A DNA stretch of 27,338 nucleotides, from positions 1-27,338 of the forward strand of contig CALALS010000161.1 of assembly GCA_937925525.1 (NCBI GenBank), written 5' to 3'. Positions 15,166 through 23,378 of the stretch are shown piece by piece. Every line of letters begins with the position of its first letter. Position 1 is the first letter of the stretch. Source of the stretch: an uncultured Flavobacteriales bacterium. GTDB taxonomy: Bacteria; Bacteroidota; Bacteroidia; Flavobacteriales_E; Vicingaceae. The notes beneath the pieces were generated by a model. That model ran no database searches and was not told the DNA's origin. It worked only from the letters and a program-made list of their open reading frames with translations. The position numbers and the translations under genes are program-made.

Positions 15166-15999
15166 TTAATTTAATACGATATTGTCTATCAGCCTTACGT
15201 TTTCCACCCTAACAACTATAAAAGCTCTTGAAGAGGCTTTTTTTTCTTCATCTGTTGTAGGCTGTAAATTTTCATTTTTGGCAATTTGAAAATATTCTAA
15301 TTCCCAATCAGCTTGTTCGGAAATTTCACTCTTTACCATATTTTCTAATTCGGAAATGCTTTTTGAAAAATAATTTTCTTTAACCAATTGAAGTGTTTTA
15401 TAAATTCTAGAAGCTTCTTTTCTAGCCTTTTCTGATAAACGCAAATTTCTTGAACTCATTGCCAACCCGCTTTCTTCTCTAATAATAGGGCAAGAAATTA
15501 TCTCTATATTTAGGCTTTCTTGCTCAACCATTTTTTTGATTATCAGAAGTTGCTGATAATCCTTTTCACCAAAAAAAGCATGCGTTGGCTTCACTATTTC
15601 AAATAAACGGAACACTACATTGGCAACTCCTTTAAAATGTCCCGGACGATATTTTCCCTCCATTACCTCATCAAGCCCCTCAAAATCATACGCTTTGTCA
15701 TATTTTTTAGGATAAACTTCATCCTCTGAAGGAATAAACAAATAGTCTAGATTGGTGTCGGCAAATTTTGAGCTATCTACCGCTATGGTTCTAGGGTATT
15801 TATCATAATCTTCCTTGTTATTAAACTGAGTAGGATTTACAAAGATGCTTGCTACCACAACCTCAGCGTGTTTCTTTGCATGCTTTATTAATGACAAATG
15901 GCCATCATGAATAGCTCCCATCGTTGGAACAAAACCAATCGTTTTATCAAGAGATTTTAACTCTCTTTGCAATTCGGCTACCGTATTAAAAACTTTCAT
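15166..15999 (-). CDS. panC: pantothenate synthetase (pantoate--beta-alanine ligase)
   Basis: 277 aa from the ATG at 15999. An in-frame ATG at 16044 would add 15 residues of non-homologous sequence and swallow the -7 element, so it is rejected. ATP-dependent condensation of pantoate and beta-alanine. Motifs: F-V-P-T-M-G-A-I-H-D-G-H (H31-x-G-H34), I-F-V-N-P-T-Q-F (about 54-61), Y-R-P-G-H-F-K-G-V, F-F-G-E-K-D-Y-Q-Q, and the KMSKS-like M-S-S-R-N. All key elements are present. First gene of panC-panD-flippase-rfaE2. Confidence 0.96.
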   Translation of the reverse strand: MKVFNTVAELQRELKSLDKTIGFVPTMGAIHDGHLSLIKHAKKHAEVVVASIFVNPTQFNNKEDYDKYPRTIAVDSSKFADTNLDYLFIPSEDEVYPKKYDKAYDFEGLDEVMEGKYRPGHFKGVANVVFRLFEIVKPTHAFFGEKDYQQLLIIKKMVEQESLNIEIISCPIIREESGLAMSSRNLRLSEKARKEASRIYKTLQLVKENYFSKSISELENMVKSEISEQADWELEYFQIAKNENLQPTTDEEKKASSRAFIVVRVENVRLIDNIVLN

Positions 16000-16015
16000 T
16001 TTTCTGATTAGCTGG

Positions 16016-16023
16016 CAAATGTA
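16016..16023 (-). promoter_or_regulatory. -7 promoter element of the panC operon
   Basis: The minus strand reads TACATTTG, a perfect TAnnTTTG, ending 16 nt before the panC ATG (15999). No clear -33 partner is visible. It is back-to-back with the divergent promoter at 16035-16066. Confidence 0.5.
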
Positions 16024-16034
16024 ACTTTTTAGAA

Positions 16035-16066
16035 TTTGCCTCATGGCGTAAATTTTCGTAAATTTG
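16035..16066 (+). promoter_or_regulatory. complete Bacteroidota promoter (-33 TTTG, -7 TAAATTTG)
   Basis: TTTG at 16035-16038 and TAAATTTG at 16059-16066 are separated by exactly 20 nt, giving 26 nt between centres as in the known Bacteroidota housekeeping promoter. It precedes the operon starting at 16095 with a predicted leader of about 25 nt. One of the two best two-box promoters in the window. Confidence 0.65.
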
Positions 16067-16094
16067 TGCTTCGAAAAATATTTTACGTCATTTT

Positions 16095-16916
16095 ATGGGA
16101 AAAAGAATCCTTTACATCACTCAAGAAATCACTCCATATTTACCGGAAAGCAGAATGTCAAAAATAGGTCGATACCTACCTCAGGCCGTTCAGGAGAAAG
16201 GAAGGGAGATTAGAACGTTTATGCCAAGATATGGTTGTATTAACGAAAGAAGACACCAATTACATGAGGTAATTAGGTTATCCGGTATGAATTTAATCAT
16301 AAATGACAATGATTACCCTTTAATTATTAAAGTTGCTTCTATACAAGCTGCTAGAATGCAGGTTTATTTTATTGACAATGAAGACTATTTTAAAAGAAAA
16401 GCAGTTTTAAAAGATGAAGAAGGCAATTTCTTTCCTGATAATGACGAAAGAGCTATTTTCTTTTGCAGAGGTGTACTTGAAACCGTAAAAAAACTAGGAT
16501 GGGCTCCGGACGTTATTCACTGCCATGGATGGATGAGTTCGTTAATTCCATTTTACATCAAAACATCTTATAAAAACGACCCTATTTTTGATAATGCAAA
16601 AGTTGTTTACTCTTTATATAATAATAAGTTTACTGGCTCGTTAAGTAAGGACTTTGCTAAAAAAGCTAAAATGGATAACCATACTGAAGAAGAGTTAGCT
16701 CCTTACAAGTCATCTGATTTTGTTTCGATAAGTAAAGCAGCTATGGATTATGCAGATGCTGTAATAGTTGGCTCTCAAAAAGTGGACAAAGACATTAAAG
16801 ACCACTTTGAAGCCTTAGATAAGCCTAAATTAGGATATGTTGAAGACGAAACCTACATTGATGATTATAATGAGTTTTACAGTGAGGTTTTAGAAGAAGA
16901 GGTCTTGGTTGATTAA
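16095..16916 (+). CDS. short glycogen/starch-synthase-like protein (GT5 N-terminal domain only)
   Basis: 273 aa, about half of normal GlgA (roughly 480 aa). It covers only the N-terminal Rossmann half of a GT-B glycosyltransferase: I-L-Y-I-T-Q-E-I-T-P-Y, then S-K-I-G-R-Y-L-P where GlgA has the ADP-glucose-binding K-T-G-G-L, then F-M-P-R-Y-G, H-C-H-G-W-M-S-S-L-I-P (GlgA: H-x-H-D-W) and a late D-A-V-I-V-G-S. The C-terminal catalytic half with the E-x7-E motif is absent; an acidic tail rich in D/E/Y ends the protein. The gene appears intact with a strong promoter and is followed by DUF4270 (3 nt) and glmS. The missing half and altered KxGG motif suggest a non-catalytic or different role. Such short homologues are, to my knowledge, standard in Bacteroidota at this locus. 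Confidence 0.8.
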   Translation: MGKRILYITQEITPYLPESRMSKIGRYLPQAVQEKGREIRTFMPRYGCINERRHQLHEVIRLSGMNLIINDNDYPLIIKVASIQAARMQVYFIDNEDYFKRKAVLKDEEGNFFPDNDERAIFFCRGVLETVKKLGWAPDVIHCHGWMSSLIPFYIKTSYKNDPIFDNAKVVYSLYNNKFTGSLSKDFAKKAKMDNHTEEELAPYKSSDFVSISKAAMDYADAVIVGSQKVDKDIKDHFEALDKPKLGYVEDETYIDDYNEFYSEVLEEEVLVD

Positions 16917-16919
16917 TAG

Positions 16920-18287
16920 ATGGAAAATACATTATTAAAGTTTTATAAGCCTTTGCGGAAAGTTAGTCAGCTTTCCGCAATTCTTTTATTGGTAGGCTTT
17001 GTTTCTTGTAAAAAGGAACAAGATAAGCTTGTGCCATCTTTTATCGATAGTAATTTAAACCCCAACTTTACAGATACCACAACTATTCTTCATAAAGTAA
17101 TTTTAGACGATTCCATAGTAAGCACACAACTAAATTACAATATTCTTGGAGCGGCATTTGATCCTGTGTTTGGGCAAACAAAAGCCGCTATTTTTACTCA
17201 AATAAACCTAGGAAACAATTTTAATGTGGCTTTTGGAAACGCAGGAGACGTTTTAGTGGCTGACTCTTTGATTTTATCATTAAAATATAATGGTTCTTAC
17301 GGAAGTAAAGGCACTTTACACTTTAAAGTACATGAGTTAAATGAAGCTATGGATAAGAGTACCACTTATTACTCTAACAAATCATTTAGTTATGGAAATA
17401 GTATTGGAGAAATAAGAACAAAACCCAATCTTTCTGACTCCGTTCTTGTTGACGGAATCATGTCAGCTCCACAGGTTAGGGTTAAACTTGATTTATTAAC
17501 TGCCCAAAAAATATTAAATGCTTCCTCTAATGATTTAGTAGATAATGATGCCTTTGTTAACTTCTTCAAAGGACTGGCAATTATACCTGAAGTAAGTTAT
17601 ACTGATTACTATGTTAGAACCGATGGAGGGCAATTGTTTGGAGACTTTGGTAGTCTGGTATATTTAGATTTGGTTGCGATTGAATCTAAAGCCACTCTTT
17701 ATTATCATAATCTAACTTCTCCTGATACTGCTAGCTTTGATTTTATGATTAATTCTGAAGCGAGAAGAGTAAATCGATTTGAACATGATTATTCTAAAGT
17801 TTCTCTTCAAAATGTTATTGGACAATCACCAAACAATAGCACTGAAGGTTACATTCAAAGTATGGCAGGTGTAATTACAGAAATAGAGTTTCCATATATT
17901 GAAAACATTAAAAAAGAAGGAAATGCAGCTATTAATAAAGCTGAATTGGTTATTCCTGTCAAAAGTGGTTCTTATTCAGCATTTGAAAATCCTGCAAAAC
18001 TTTTAATTTTAATAAAAGATACTTCAGGTGCAAAAGCCCTACCTGATGATTTTTATGAAGGTTCTACCATTTATAATGGAACTTTTAATGCTTCCGATGA
18101 AGCCTATTCTTTTGGAATTACAAGAACGGTGCATGATTTAATACAAGGCAATCTCACCAATAAAAAAATGTACTTGGTTGTTTCAGGTGCAGCAACACAG
18201 GGTTCCAGAGTAGTTATTAATAGCGGAAAACACCCCAGTAATCCCATGAAATTAAAACTTTATTACACCAACTTTAATTTTAATTAA
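16920..18287 (+). CDS. DUF4270 family lipoprotein
   Basis: 455-aa lipoprotein with an unusually long n-region (about 15 residues); lipidated Cys30 in G-F-V-S-C-K-K. The mature protein is beta-rich with the DUF4270 features: an early T-T-I-L-H-K-V-I-L-D-D-S segment, L-G-A-A-F-D-P-V-F-G-Q-T-K-A (about 77-90), and a G-G-Q-L-F-G-D-F-G region in the middle. It is likely on the outer membrane or cell surface. Function not established. It is between the short glycogen-synthase-like gene (3-nt gap) and glmS (2-nt gap), so all three are almost certainly one transcript; the linkage to GlmS hints at an envelope-sugar role, which is inference. Confidence 0.82.
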   Translation: MENTLLKFYKPLRKVSQLSAILLLVGFVSCKKEQDKLVPSFIDSNLNPNFTDTTTILHKVILDDSIVSTQLNYNILGAAFDPVFGQTKAAIFTQINLGNNFNVAFGNAGDVLVADSLILSLKYNGSYGSKGTLHFKVHELNEAMDKSTTYYSNKSFSYGNSIGEIRTKPNLSDSVLVDGIMSAPQVRVKLDLLTAQKILNASSNDLVDNDAFVNFFKGLAIIPEVSYTDYYVRTDGGQLFGDFGSLVYLDLVAIESKATLYYHNLTSPDTASFDFMINSEARRVNRFEHDYSKVSLQNVIGQSPNNSTEGYIQSMAGVITEIEFPYIENIKKEGNAAINKAELVIPVKSGSYSAFENPAKLLILIKDTSGAKALPDDFYEGSTIYNGTFNASDEAYSFGITRTVHDLIQGNLTNKKMYLVVSGAATQGSRVVINSGKHPSNPMKLKLYYTNFNFN

Positions 18288-18289
18288 TT

Positions 18290-20134
18290 ATGTGTGGAAT
18301 TGTAGGATATATAGGAAATAAAGATGCTTACCCGATAATTGTTAAAGGTTTGCAAAGACTTGAATATAGAGGTTACGATAGCGCTGGAGTTGCACTTATT
18401 CACGAAAACGACATTAACGTATATAAATGCAAAGGGAAAGTAGCGGACTTATTAAGCTTTAGCAAGGATAAAGATTTAAAAGGCAACGTAGGGATTGGGC
18501 ATACGCGCTGGGCTACACATGGTGAACCAAATGATGTAAATGCTCACCCCCATTTTTCTCAATCCGAAAGTTTTGCCATCATCCACAATGGAATTATAGA
18601 AAATTATGACTCTATTAAAAAAGAGCTGATTAAAAGAGGGTATAGCTTTAAAAGTGAAACAGATACTGAGGTTTTAATTAACTTAATTGAAGAGATAAAA
18701 AAGAAAGACAATTTAGACTTACCTGAAGCCGTTAGAGGAGCGCTTAGTGAAGTGGTTGGTGCTTACGCCATTGTAATTGTGGAGAAAGGAAATAAAAACC
18801 GAATAATTGCTGCTAAAAAAAGTAGTCCGCTAGTAGTTGGAGTTGGAGAAGATGAATACTTTTTGGCATCTGATGCTACGCCTATTGTAGAATATACTAA
18901 AAATGTAGTTTATCTTGAAGATGAGGAAATAGCAATTATTACTAGAGACCAGGATTTAAAAATTATCAACATAAAAAATCAGCAAAAAACTCCTTACGTA
19001 CAAGAATTAGAACTGCATCTTGAACAACTTGAAAAAGGTGGTTTTCCTCACTTTATGCTCAAAGAAATTTATGAGCAGCCAAGGTCTATTAAAGACAGTA
19101 TGAGAGGAAGGTTGAATTCTCGGAAAGGAGTTGTAAAGCTAGGCGGAATAAAAGATTATGAAGAACAAATAGCCAATGCAAAACGAATCCTGATTGTTGC
19201 CTGTGGAACTTCATGGCATGCCGGATTAGTTGGAGAATATTTAATTGAAGAGTTTGCAAGAATTCCTGTAGAAGTAGAATATGCTTCAGAGTTCAGATAC
19301 CGAAACCCGGTTATTTACCCGGATGATATTGTTATTGCTATTTCTCAATCAGGTGAAACTGCTGATACTCTGGCGGCAATAGAACTCGCAAAATCAAAAG
19401 GAGCTACCATTATTGGAATTTGTAATGTAGTTGGTTCTACCATTGCAAGAACTACACATGCCGGTTCATATACTCATGCCGGACCTGAAATAGGAGTCGC
19501 TTCAACAAAAGCATTTACCTCACAAGTAACAGTTTTAACGCTTCTTGCTTTAATGATTGGAAGCAAAAAAGGCACTATTGATTTACCACAATTTAATCGA
19601 TTGTTAATTGAGTTAGAAGCTGTTCCTGAAAAAGTAGAGTCTTTACTTCAAAACATAAACACTCAAATAGAGTTAATTGCAGAGCAGTTTAAAGACGCCA
19701 AAAACTTTCTATATCTTGGAAGAGGTTATGGGTTTCCGGTTGCACTGGAAGGAGCTTTAAAACTTAAAGAAATATCTTACATACATGCAGAAGGTTATCC
19801 TGCCGCTGAAATGAAACATGGGCCAATCGCTTTAATAGATGCCAATATGCCCGTTGTTGTAATTGCCACAAAAGGTCCATCTTACGAAAAAGTGGTAAGT
19901 AATATTCAAGAGGTAAAAGCTAGAAAAGGTGTAGTAATTGCTATTGTAACTAAAGGCGATCAAACGGTTAAAGAGTTAGCCGACCACTCTATTGAAATTC
20001 CTGAAGTTCATGACTCTCTGTTAGCACTAGTTTCATCAATTCCATTACAACTTTTATCATATCATATAGCAGTTATGAGAGGATGTAATGTAGATCAACC
20101 AAGAAATTTAGCTAAATCTGTTACGGTAGAGTAA
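18290..20134 (+). CDS. glmS: glutamine--fructose-6-phosphate aminotransferase (isomerizing)
   Basis: 614 aa, full-length GlmS making glucosamine-6-phosphate from fructose-6-phosphate and glutamine, the entry step to UDP-GlcNAc for peptidoglycan and LPS. N-terminal class-II glutaminase with catalytic Cys2 (M-C-G-I-V-G), R-L-E-Y-R-G-Y-D-S-A-G, H-T-R-W-A-T-H-G and H-N-G-I-I-E-N. Two SIS domains follow: C-G-T-S-W-H-A-G near 305 with S-Q-S-G-E-T-A-D-T near 354, and L-G-R-G-Y-G-F-P-V-A-L-E-G-A near 476 with M-K-H-G-P-I-A-L-I. The canonical C-terminus A-K-S-V-T-V-E is present. The stop is 1 nt from that of the convergent T9SS cargo gene. No glmS-type ribozyme or leader is possible because the gene sits 2 nt behind DUF4270. 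Confidence 0.97.
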   Translation: MCGIVGYIGNKDAYPIIVKGLQRLEYRGYDSAGVALIHENDINVYKCKGKVADLLSFSKDKDLKGNVGIGHTRWATHGEPNDVNAHPHFSQSESFAIIHNGIIENYDSIKKELIKRGYSFKSETDTEVLINLIEEIKKKDNLDLPEAVRGALSEVVGAYAIVIVEKGNKNRIIAAKKSSPLVVGVGEDEYFLASDATPIVEYTKNVVYLEDEEIAIITRDQDLKIINIKNQQKTPYVQELELHLEQLEKGGFPHFMLKEIYEQPRSIKDSMRGRLNSRKGVVKLGGIKDYEEQIANAKRILIVACGTSWHAGLVGEYLIEEFARIPVEVEYASEFRYRNPVIYPDDIVIAISQSGETADTLAAIELAKSKGATIIGICNVVGSTIARTTHAGSYTHAGPEIGVASTKAFTSQVTVLTLLALMIGSKKGTIDLPQFNRLLIELEAVPEKVESLLQNINTQIELIAEQFKDAKNFLYLGRGYGFPVALEGALKLKEISYIHAEGYPAAEMKHGPIALIDANMPVVVIATKGPSYEKVVSNIQEVKARKGVVIAIVTKGDQTVKELADHSIEIPEVHDSLLALVSSIPLQLLSYHIAVMRGCNVDQPRNLAKSVTVE

Positions 20135-20135
20135 C

Positions 20136-21386
20136 TTATTTTACAAATAGTTTTTTAGAAAATTGCTTTTTGTCAGTAGTTAATGTTATTAAGTAAACTC
20201 CTTGGGCTGGTTTACTTTGAAATGAAATAGTATTTATTCCTTCACTAACATTTTCGACTGTTTCATAAATTAGCTTTCCTGATATATCCAGCAATTTAAC
20301 TGAAACAATATTTTCAGTATTACTTTTGAATAGTAAATTAATTCCGTTGTTTTCAAAAACAGAAATTAATTCATCATCATTGTTATCTTGACATTTATTT
20401 ACTGCAAGAGGTTCAAAATACTCGTATGCTCCGTTATAATCAGTCTGCTTTAATCTATAATAAACAGTTGTAGTATTTATTTCATCATCAATAAAATGAT
20501 ACGTTTGCTGAAGGTTTGTTGTTCCTGCTCCATTAACATAGCCAATAGTATAAAAATCAATACCATTTTGACTCTTTTCAATGGTAAAAAAGTTGTTGAT
20601 TATTTCTGAAGCTGTTGTCCAAATTAACTTTACTCTATTTTCTTCACATACAGACTTAAAGCTTAGTAATTCTATTGGTAAAGGGCTAGTTCTATCTACT
20701 AACGTCCATGATCTAAAATAATTTGAGTTGGCAACAGCTCCGGTGTTTACAGTATTTGCTCCGGTATTTACCGTTCCTATTGGCAACATATCAGCCCACA
20801 AATTACTGGTGTTATTAAATCGTTGTGCTTGTAAGTTTGATTCGGTGATTGTATTACTGGCTACAGAATGTTCAGCATCAATATATGTAAATACAATGCT
20901 TGACAAATTAGGTTTGGTTGTATAACCAAGAGGGTCTAATATCCAAAATCTATCTATTACATAAGCAGAATTATTGACTAATCCGGGTAAATTAGTCATG
21001 TGAGTAACATCTGAAGGCGGATAAGTACTATTATCCCAAGTTGGACCATGATAAGTAGAAAATGTTATGTTTCCTGCTCCGGTGCCTCCACTACTTTTTG
21101 TAATAGTTACCGGAATTTTTTGCCAACCACCTACATTAGCTCCAAAAGGAACGGTATAAGCGCCAACAGTTGTCCCTATGTTCCATTTAACTCTGTCGGT
21201 TTCTGCTTCTGAAACAATATAACCGCCTGTTCCTGCAGTTGTAATAGCATTTGTAGCCGAATTATCGATAACCAAAAACGCTCCATTGTCTATTACAATA
21301 TAACCGTTGTTGTTTAAAACAAGCCTTGCTTGTGATAATACAAGTAAAGGAAAGCAAATGGATATAATGGTAAATATTCTTTTCAT
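20136..21386 (-). CDS. T9SS type A sorting-domain secreted protein
   Basis: 416 aa with signal peptide (cleaved after VLSQ, about residue 19). The N-terminal half is a beta-rich region of unknown function. L-P-I-E-L-L-S-F-K followed by L-I-W-T-T-A-S-E and F-T-I-E-K-S-Q-N-G (about 242-280) is the common Bacteroidota Fn3-like domain found before T9SS tails. The last ~75 residues are a type A sorting domain: V-K-L-L-D-I-S-G-K-L-I-Y-E, then A-Q-G-V-Y-L-I-T-L and a K-K-L-F-V-K end. It begins immediately after the stop of the upstream gene (TAAATG), so the two are co-transcribed and probably coupled. Residues near 203-216 contain a duplicated T-V-N-T-G-A unit. Confidence 0.9.
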   Translation of the reverse strand: MKRIFTIISICFPLLVLSQARLVLNNNGYIVIDNGAFLVIDNSATNAITTAGTGGYIVSEAETDRVKWNIGTTVGAYTVPFGANVGGWQKIPVTITKSSGGTGAGNITFSTYHGPTWDNSTYPPSDVTHMTNLPGLVNNSAYVIDRFWILDPLGYTTKPNLSSIVFTYIDAEHSVASNTITESNLQAQRFNNTSNLWADMLPIGTVNTGANTVNTGAVANSNYFRSWTLVDRTSPLPIELLSFKSVCEENRVKLIWTTASEIINNFFTIEKSQNGIDFYTIGYVNGAGTTNLQQTYHFIDDEINTTTVYYRLKQTDYNGAYEYFEPLAVNKCQDNNDDELISVFENNGINLLFKSNTENIVSVKLLDISGKLIYETVENVSEGINTISFQSKPAQGVYLITLTTDKKQFSKKLFVK

Positions 21387-22786
21387 TTATTTAACATCCG
21401 TTGGTATTATTGGTTGTATTGTTTGTCTTAACTCAGGAGCTTTCTCCCATCTACCGTCATATTTTGCAGTTCTTGTATATCCTTCTGGAGATATTGTTGT
21501 TTGATCTCCCATTGTTGCAACAATTGAATATGAAAATTCAACATTTGAAGTTCCATTACCTAACTCTATAACATCAAATCCTTTAGCTGTTTTATTAGTA
21601 ACATAAACCCCATTACAGTCGCCTTCCAGTTGAATAAAAACTTTTAAAGGATGTGAAGAATCAACTAAAATATTTTTAGATAATATAGGATCAATCTCTA
21701 TATGAGCCTTTCCTCCAGTTAACTTTCCATGTCCATAATCCATAAACAAGTTCTCAGGTGCTTCAGGACAATTCATAACTACATACTCATCATTTAAGTC
21801 TTTAACTATAGTACTTACGCTGCCTGTTCCTATTATCTTTCTATAAGCAGCTCCTGTCCAATAACCTACTCTCCAATTGGCTCCAAATCCGTCTTGCGCA
21901 TAAATAGCCTCTCCCACTCCTGCGGTAGTATAAAAATGTGTTGATGCAGTTGTATTAGCGGTAAAAGCTCCTCCACTTCCCCCTCCAAGACCATTCATAG
22001 TTACATTCTGTCCACCTCCATTAATGGCAATACCACTTGTGTTTGTGTTTTCAGAAGTAATAATTCCATCTGTGCCCACACCGGCTACCATATTACCTAA
22101 ACCATAAAGTAATCCTTTACTAGCAGCGGTACCAACACTAACTCTGTCTGTTCCTGCGTTAACAAAAAACATATTTGCATTACCATCGCTCTCAACCCTA
22201 AAGTCATAGTTATTGCTACCATCATTAATAACGGCTTCAGTAGTGCCAAGCCTAAACCGTTCAACCCCTGCTGTAGAAAAACCCAACGTATTAGTGGTTA
22301 TTCTGTACATACCAATATCTGTGTCGGCATTCCATGAGTAAAAAGGCAGTGCTGCTGAACCATTAGCGTTAGCGTGCACTTGGTCTGCATTTGGAATTCT
22401 AAATCTGATATTATTATTTGTTCTGAAATCAACTCCTTGAGCATCAGTTGTTCCTAGAAAGTTGGTTCCGAAAGTTGTTCCGGCATTACCCGTAATGCTC
22501 CAGCCTGTTGCAGAGCTTAATAATGGTAGCCATTGTGTACCATCAAAATAATAAAACCCGGCTACAACATCGGTCTGGTAGATGATAAGCCCGGTTGCCG
22601 GTGCTGCTATTGCATTTCGTTGTGCCTGCGTCATTCTTGGAATTAACAAACCACTTGTGGTTGAAGTAATATCAAGCATTGCAGAAGCTGCGGGTGCGGC
22701 ACCTGTGGAGTTTATGGCTATATTTTGTGATTTTACTGAAAAAGAGCCACAGTAAAACAGAATAATAGTAAAGTAAATTTTTTCAT
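21387..22786 (-). CDS. exported tail-fibre-like protein with a frameshifted signal peptide
   Basis: The open body runs 22679-21387 (430 aa) but starts mid-domain. In the same frame it continues upstream without a Met to 22743 and beyond, reading S-V-K-S-Q-N-I-A-I-N-S-T-G. A good signal peptide beginning at the ATG at 22786 (M-K-K-F-T-L-L-L-F-C-F-T-V-A-L-F) is in another frame and hits TAA two codons later. One extra T in the T5 run (plus-strand A5, 22739-22743) would join them into one perfect exported protein. The body opens with L-L-I-P-R-M-T-Q-A-Q-R-N-A-I and Y-Y-F-D-G-T-Q-W, a repeat common in Bacteroidota adhesin/tail-fibre-like proteins, and has a C-terminal globular domain (H-I-E-I-D-P, V-F-I-Q-L-E-G-D-C-N-G-V-Y-V). 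No T9SS tail. The gene is either broken, mis-sequenced or frame-switched. Confidence 0.75.
22739..22743 (-). other. frameshift site in a T5 run
   Basis: Five A on the plus strand (T5 on the coding strand, preceded by C) sit at the point where the signal-peptide frame must change to the body frame. The change needed is -1 during translation or one inserted base in the DNA. A stop (TAA) follows the run by one codon in the signal-peptide frame. Confidence 0.75.
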
Positions 22787-22788
22787 AT

Positions 22789-22796
22789 CAAAATAA
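22789..22796 (-). promoter_or_regulatory. candidate -7 element for the 22786 gene
   Basis: The minus strand reads TTATTTTG, one mismatch from TAnnTTTG, ending 2 nt before the proposed ATG at 22786. If used, the transcript would be leaderless. Weak on its own; supports 22786 rather than 22679 as the gene start. Confidence 0.3.
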
Positions 22797-22872
22797 GTAT
22801 TAACACTTAGGCGAAATTACGCATTTTTTAATAACTAATTTATAGTTTAAGATTAAAACTCAATTAATTCTT

Positions 22873-22880
22873 TATTTTTG
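22873..22880 (+). promoter_or_regulatory. -7 promoter element of the RidA gene
   Basis: TATTTTTG, a perfect TAnnTTTG, ends 3 nt before the ATG at 22884. With the usual 4-nt step from the element to +1, transcription would begin at the A of the start codon. No good -33 box is seen. Confidence 0.5.
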
Positions 22881-22883
22881 GAT

Positions 22884-23306
22884 ATGCAAAAAATAGAAAC
22901 TAATAAAGCACCAAAACCTGTAGGCCTTTATCCACATGCCAGAAAAGTTGGAAACTTACTTTTTCTTTCCGGTGTAGGGCCAAGAATAGCCGGTTCTGAT
23001 ACTACTGATTCTCTAGTTCCGGGATTGAAAATTGATAAATCAGGAAATTTTGAAGAGTTTGATTTTGAAGCACAGTGCCGCTCTGTTTTTGATAATGTAA
23101 AAGTAATTTTAGAAGAAAGTGGTAGCAGTTGGGATAAGTTAGTTGATGTAACAGTCTTTTTAACCAATATGAAAAGAGATTTTAAAACGTATAATAAAAT
23201 CTATGCTGAATACTTTAAAGATAATCAACCGTGTAGAACAACAGTTGAAATTAATTCATTACCAACACCCATTGCTATTGAATTAAAATGTATAGCTACA
23301 ATTTAA
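22884..23306 (+). CDS. RidA/YjgF family deaminase (2-aminomuconate-deaminase-like)
   Basis: 140 aa from the ATG at 22884; the TTG at 22878 is inside the promoter element and is not the start. Cytoplasmic trimeric RidA fold. The active-site Arg is R118 in Q-P-C-R-T-T-V-E-I with E122, as in enamine/imine deaminases. The start, K-A-P-K-P-V-G-L-Y-P-H-A-R-K-V-G-N-L-L-F, and L-S-G-V-G-P-R resemble the 2-aminomuconate deaminase branch of the kynurenine/aminophenol pathway. No other kynurenine-pathway genes are in the window, so the broad role, removal of reactive enamines, is equally possible. Confidence 0.85.
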   Translation: MQKIETNKAPKPVGLYPHARKVGNLLFLSGVGPRIAGSDTTDSLVPGLKIDKSGNFEEFDFEAQCRSVFDNVKVILEESGSSWDKLVDVTVFLTNMKRDFKTYNKIYAEYFKDNQPCRTTVEINSLPTPIAIELKCIATI

Positions 23307-23366
23307 CCTTTGCTTAATAAAAGCATACCTTTCCTAAAAAAACATCGTTCTAAAAACTGATATAAG

Positions 23367-23374
23367 TATCTTTG
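23367..23374 (+). promoter_or_regulatory. -7 promoter element, lipoprotein-asnB unit
   Basis: TATCTTTG, a perfect TAnnTTTG, ends 4 nt before the ATG at 23379; predicted leader about 1 nt. No convincing -33 box. Confidence 0.5.
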
Positions 23375-23378
23375 CTAC

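Noticed and set aside
16000..16044. Longer panC start at the ATG at 16044
   Set aside because: It would add non-homologous residues and place the -7 element inside the gene.
20737..20778. Tandem 21-bp duplication in the T9SS type A cargo gene (T-V-N-T-G-A twice)
   Set aside because: Two imperfect in-frame copies only; looks like ordinary replication slippage with no sign of a contingency repeat.
22678..22679. Internal Met at 22679 as the genuine start
   Set aside because: It begins in the middle of a conserved domain and leaves the protein without an export signal although sequence encoding one lies just upstream in another frame.
22736..22750. Programmed -1 ribosomal frameshift at the T5 run
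   Set aside because: No clean X-XXY-YYZ slippery heptamer in the zero frame (CTT TTT is poor for tandem slippage) and no obvious downstream structure; a single-base indel is simpler, though not excluded.
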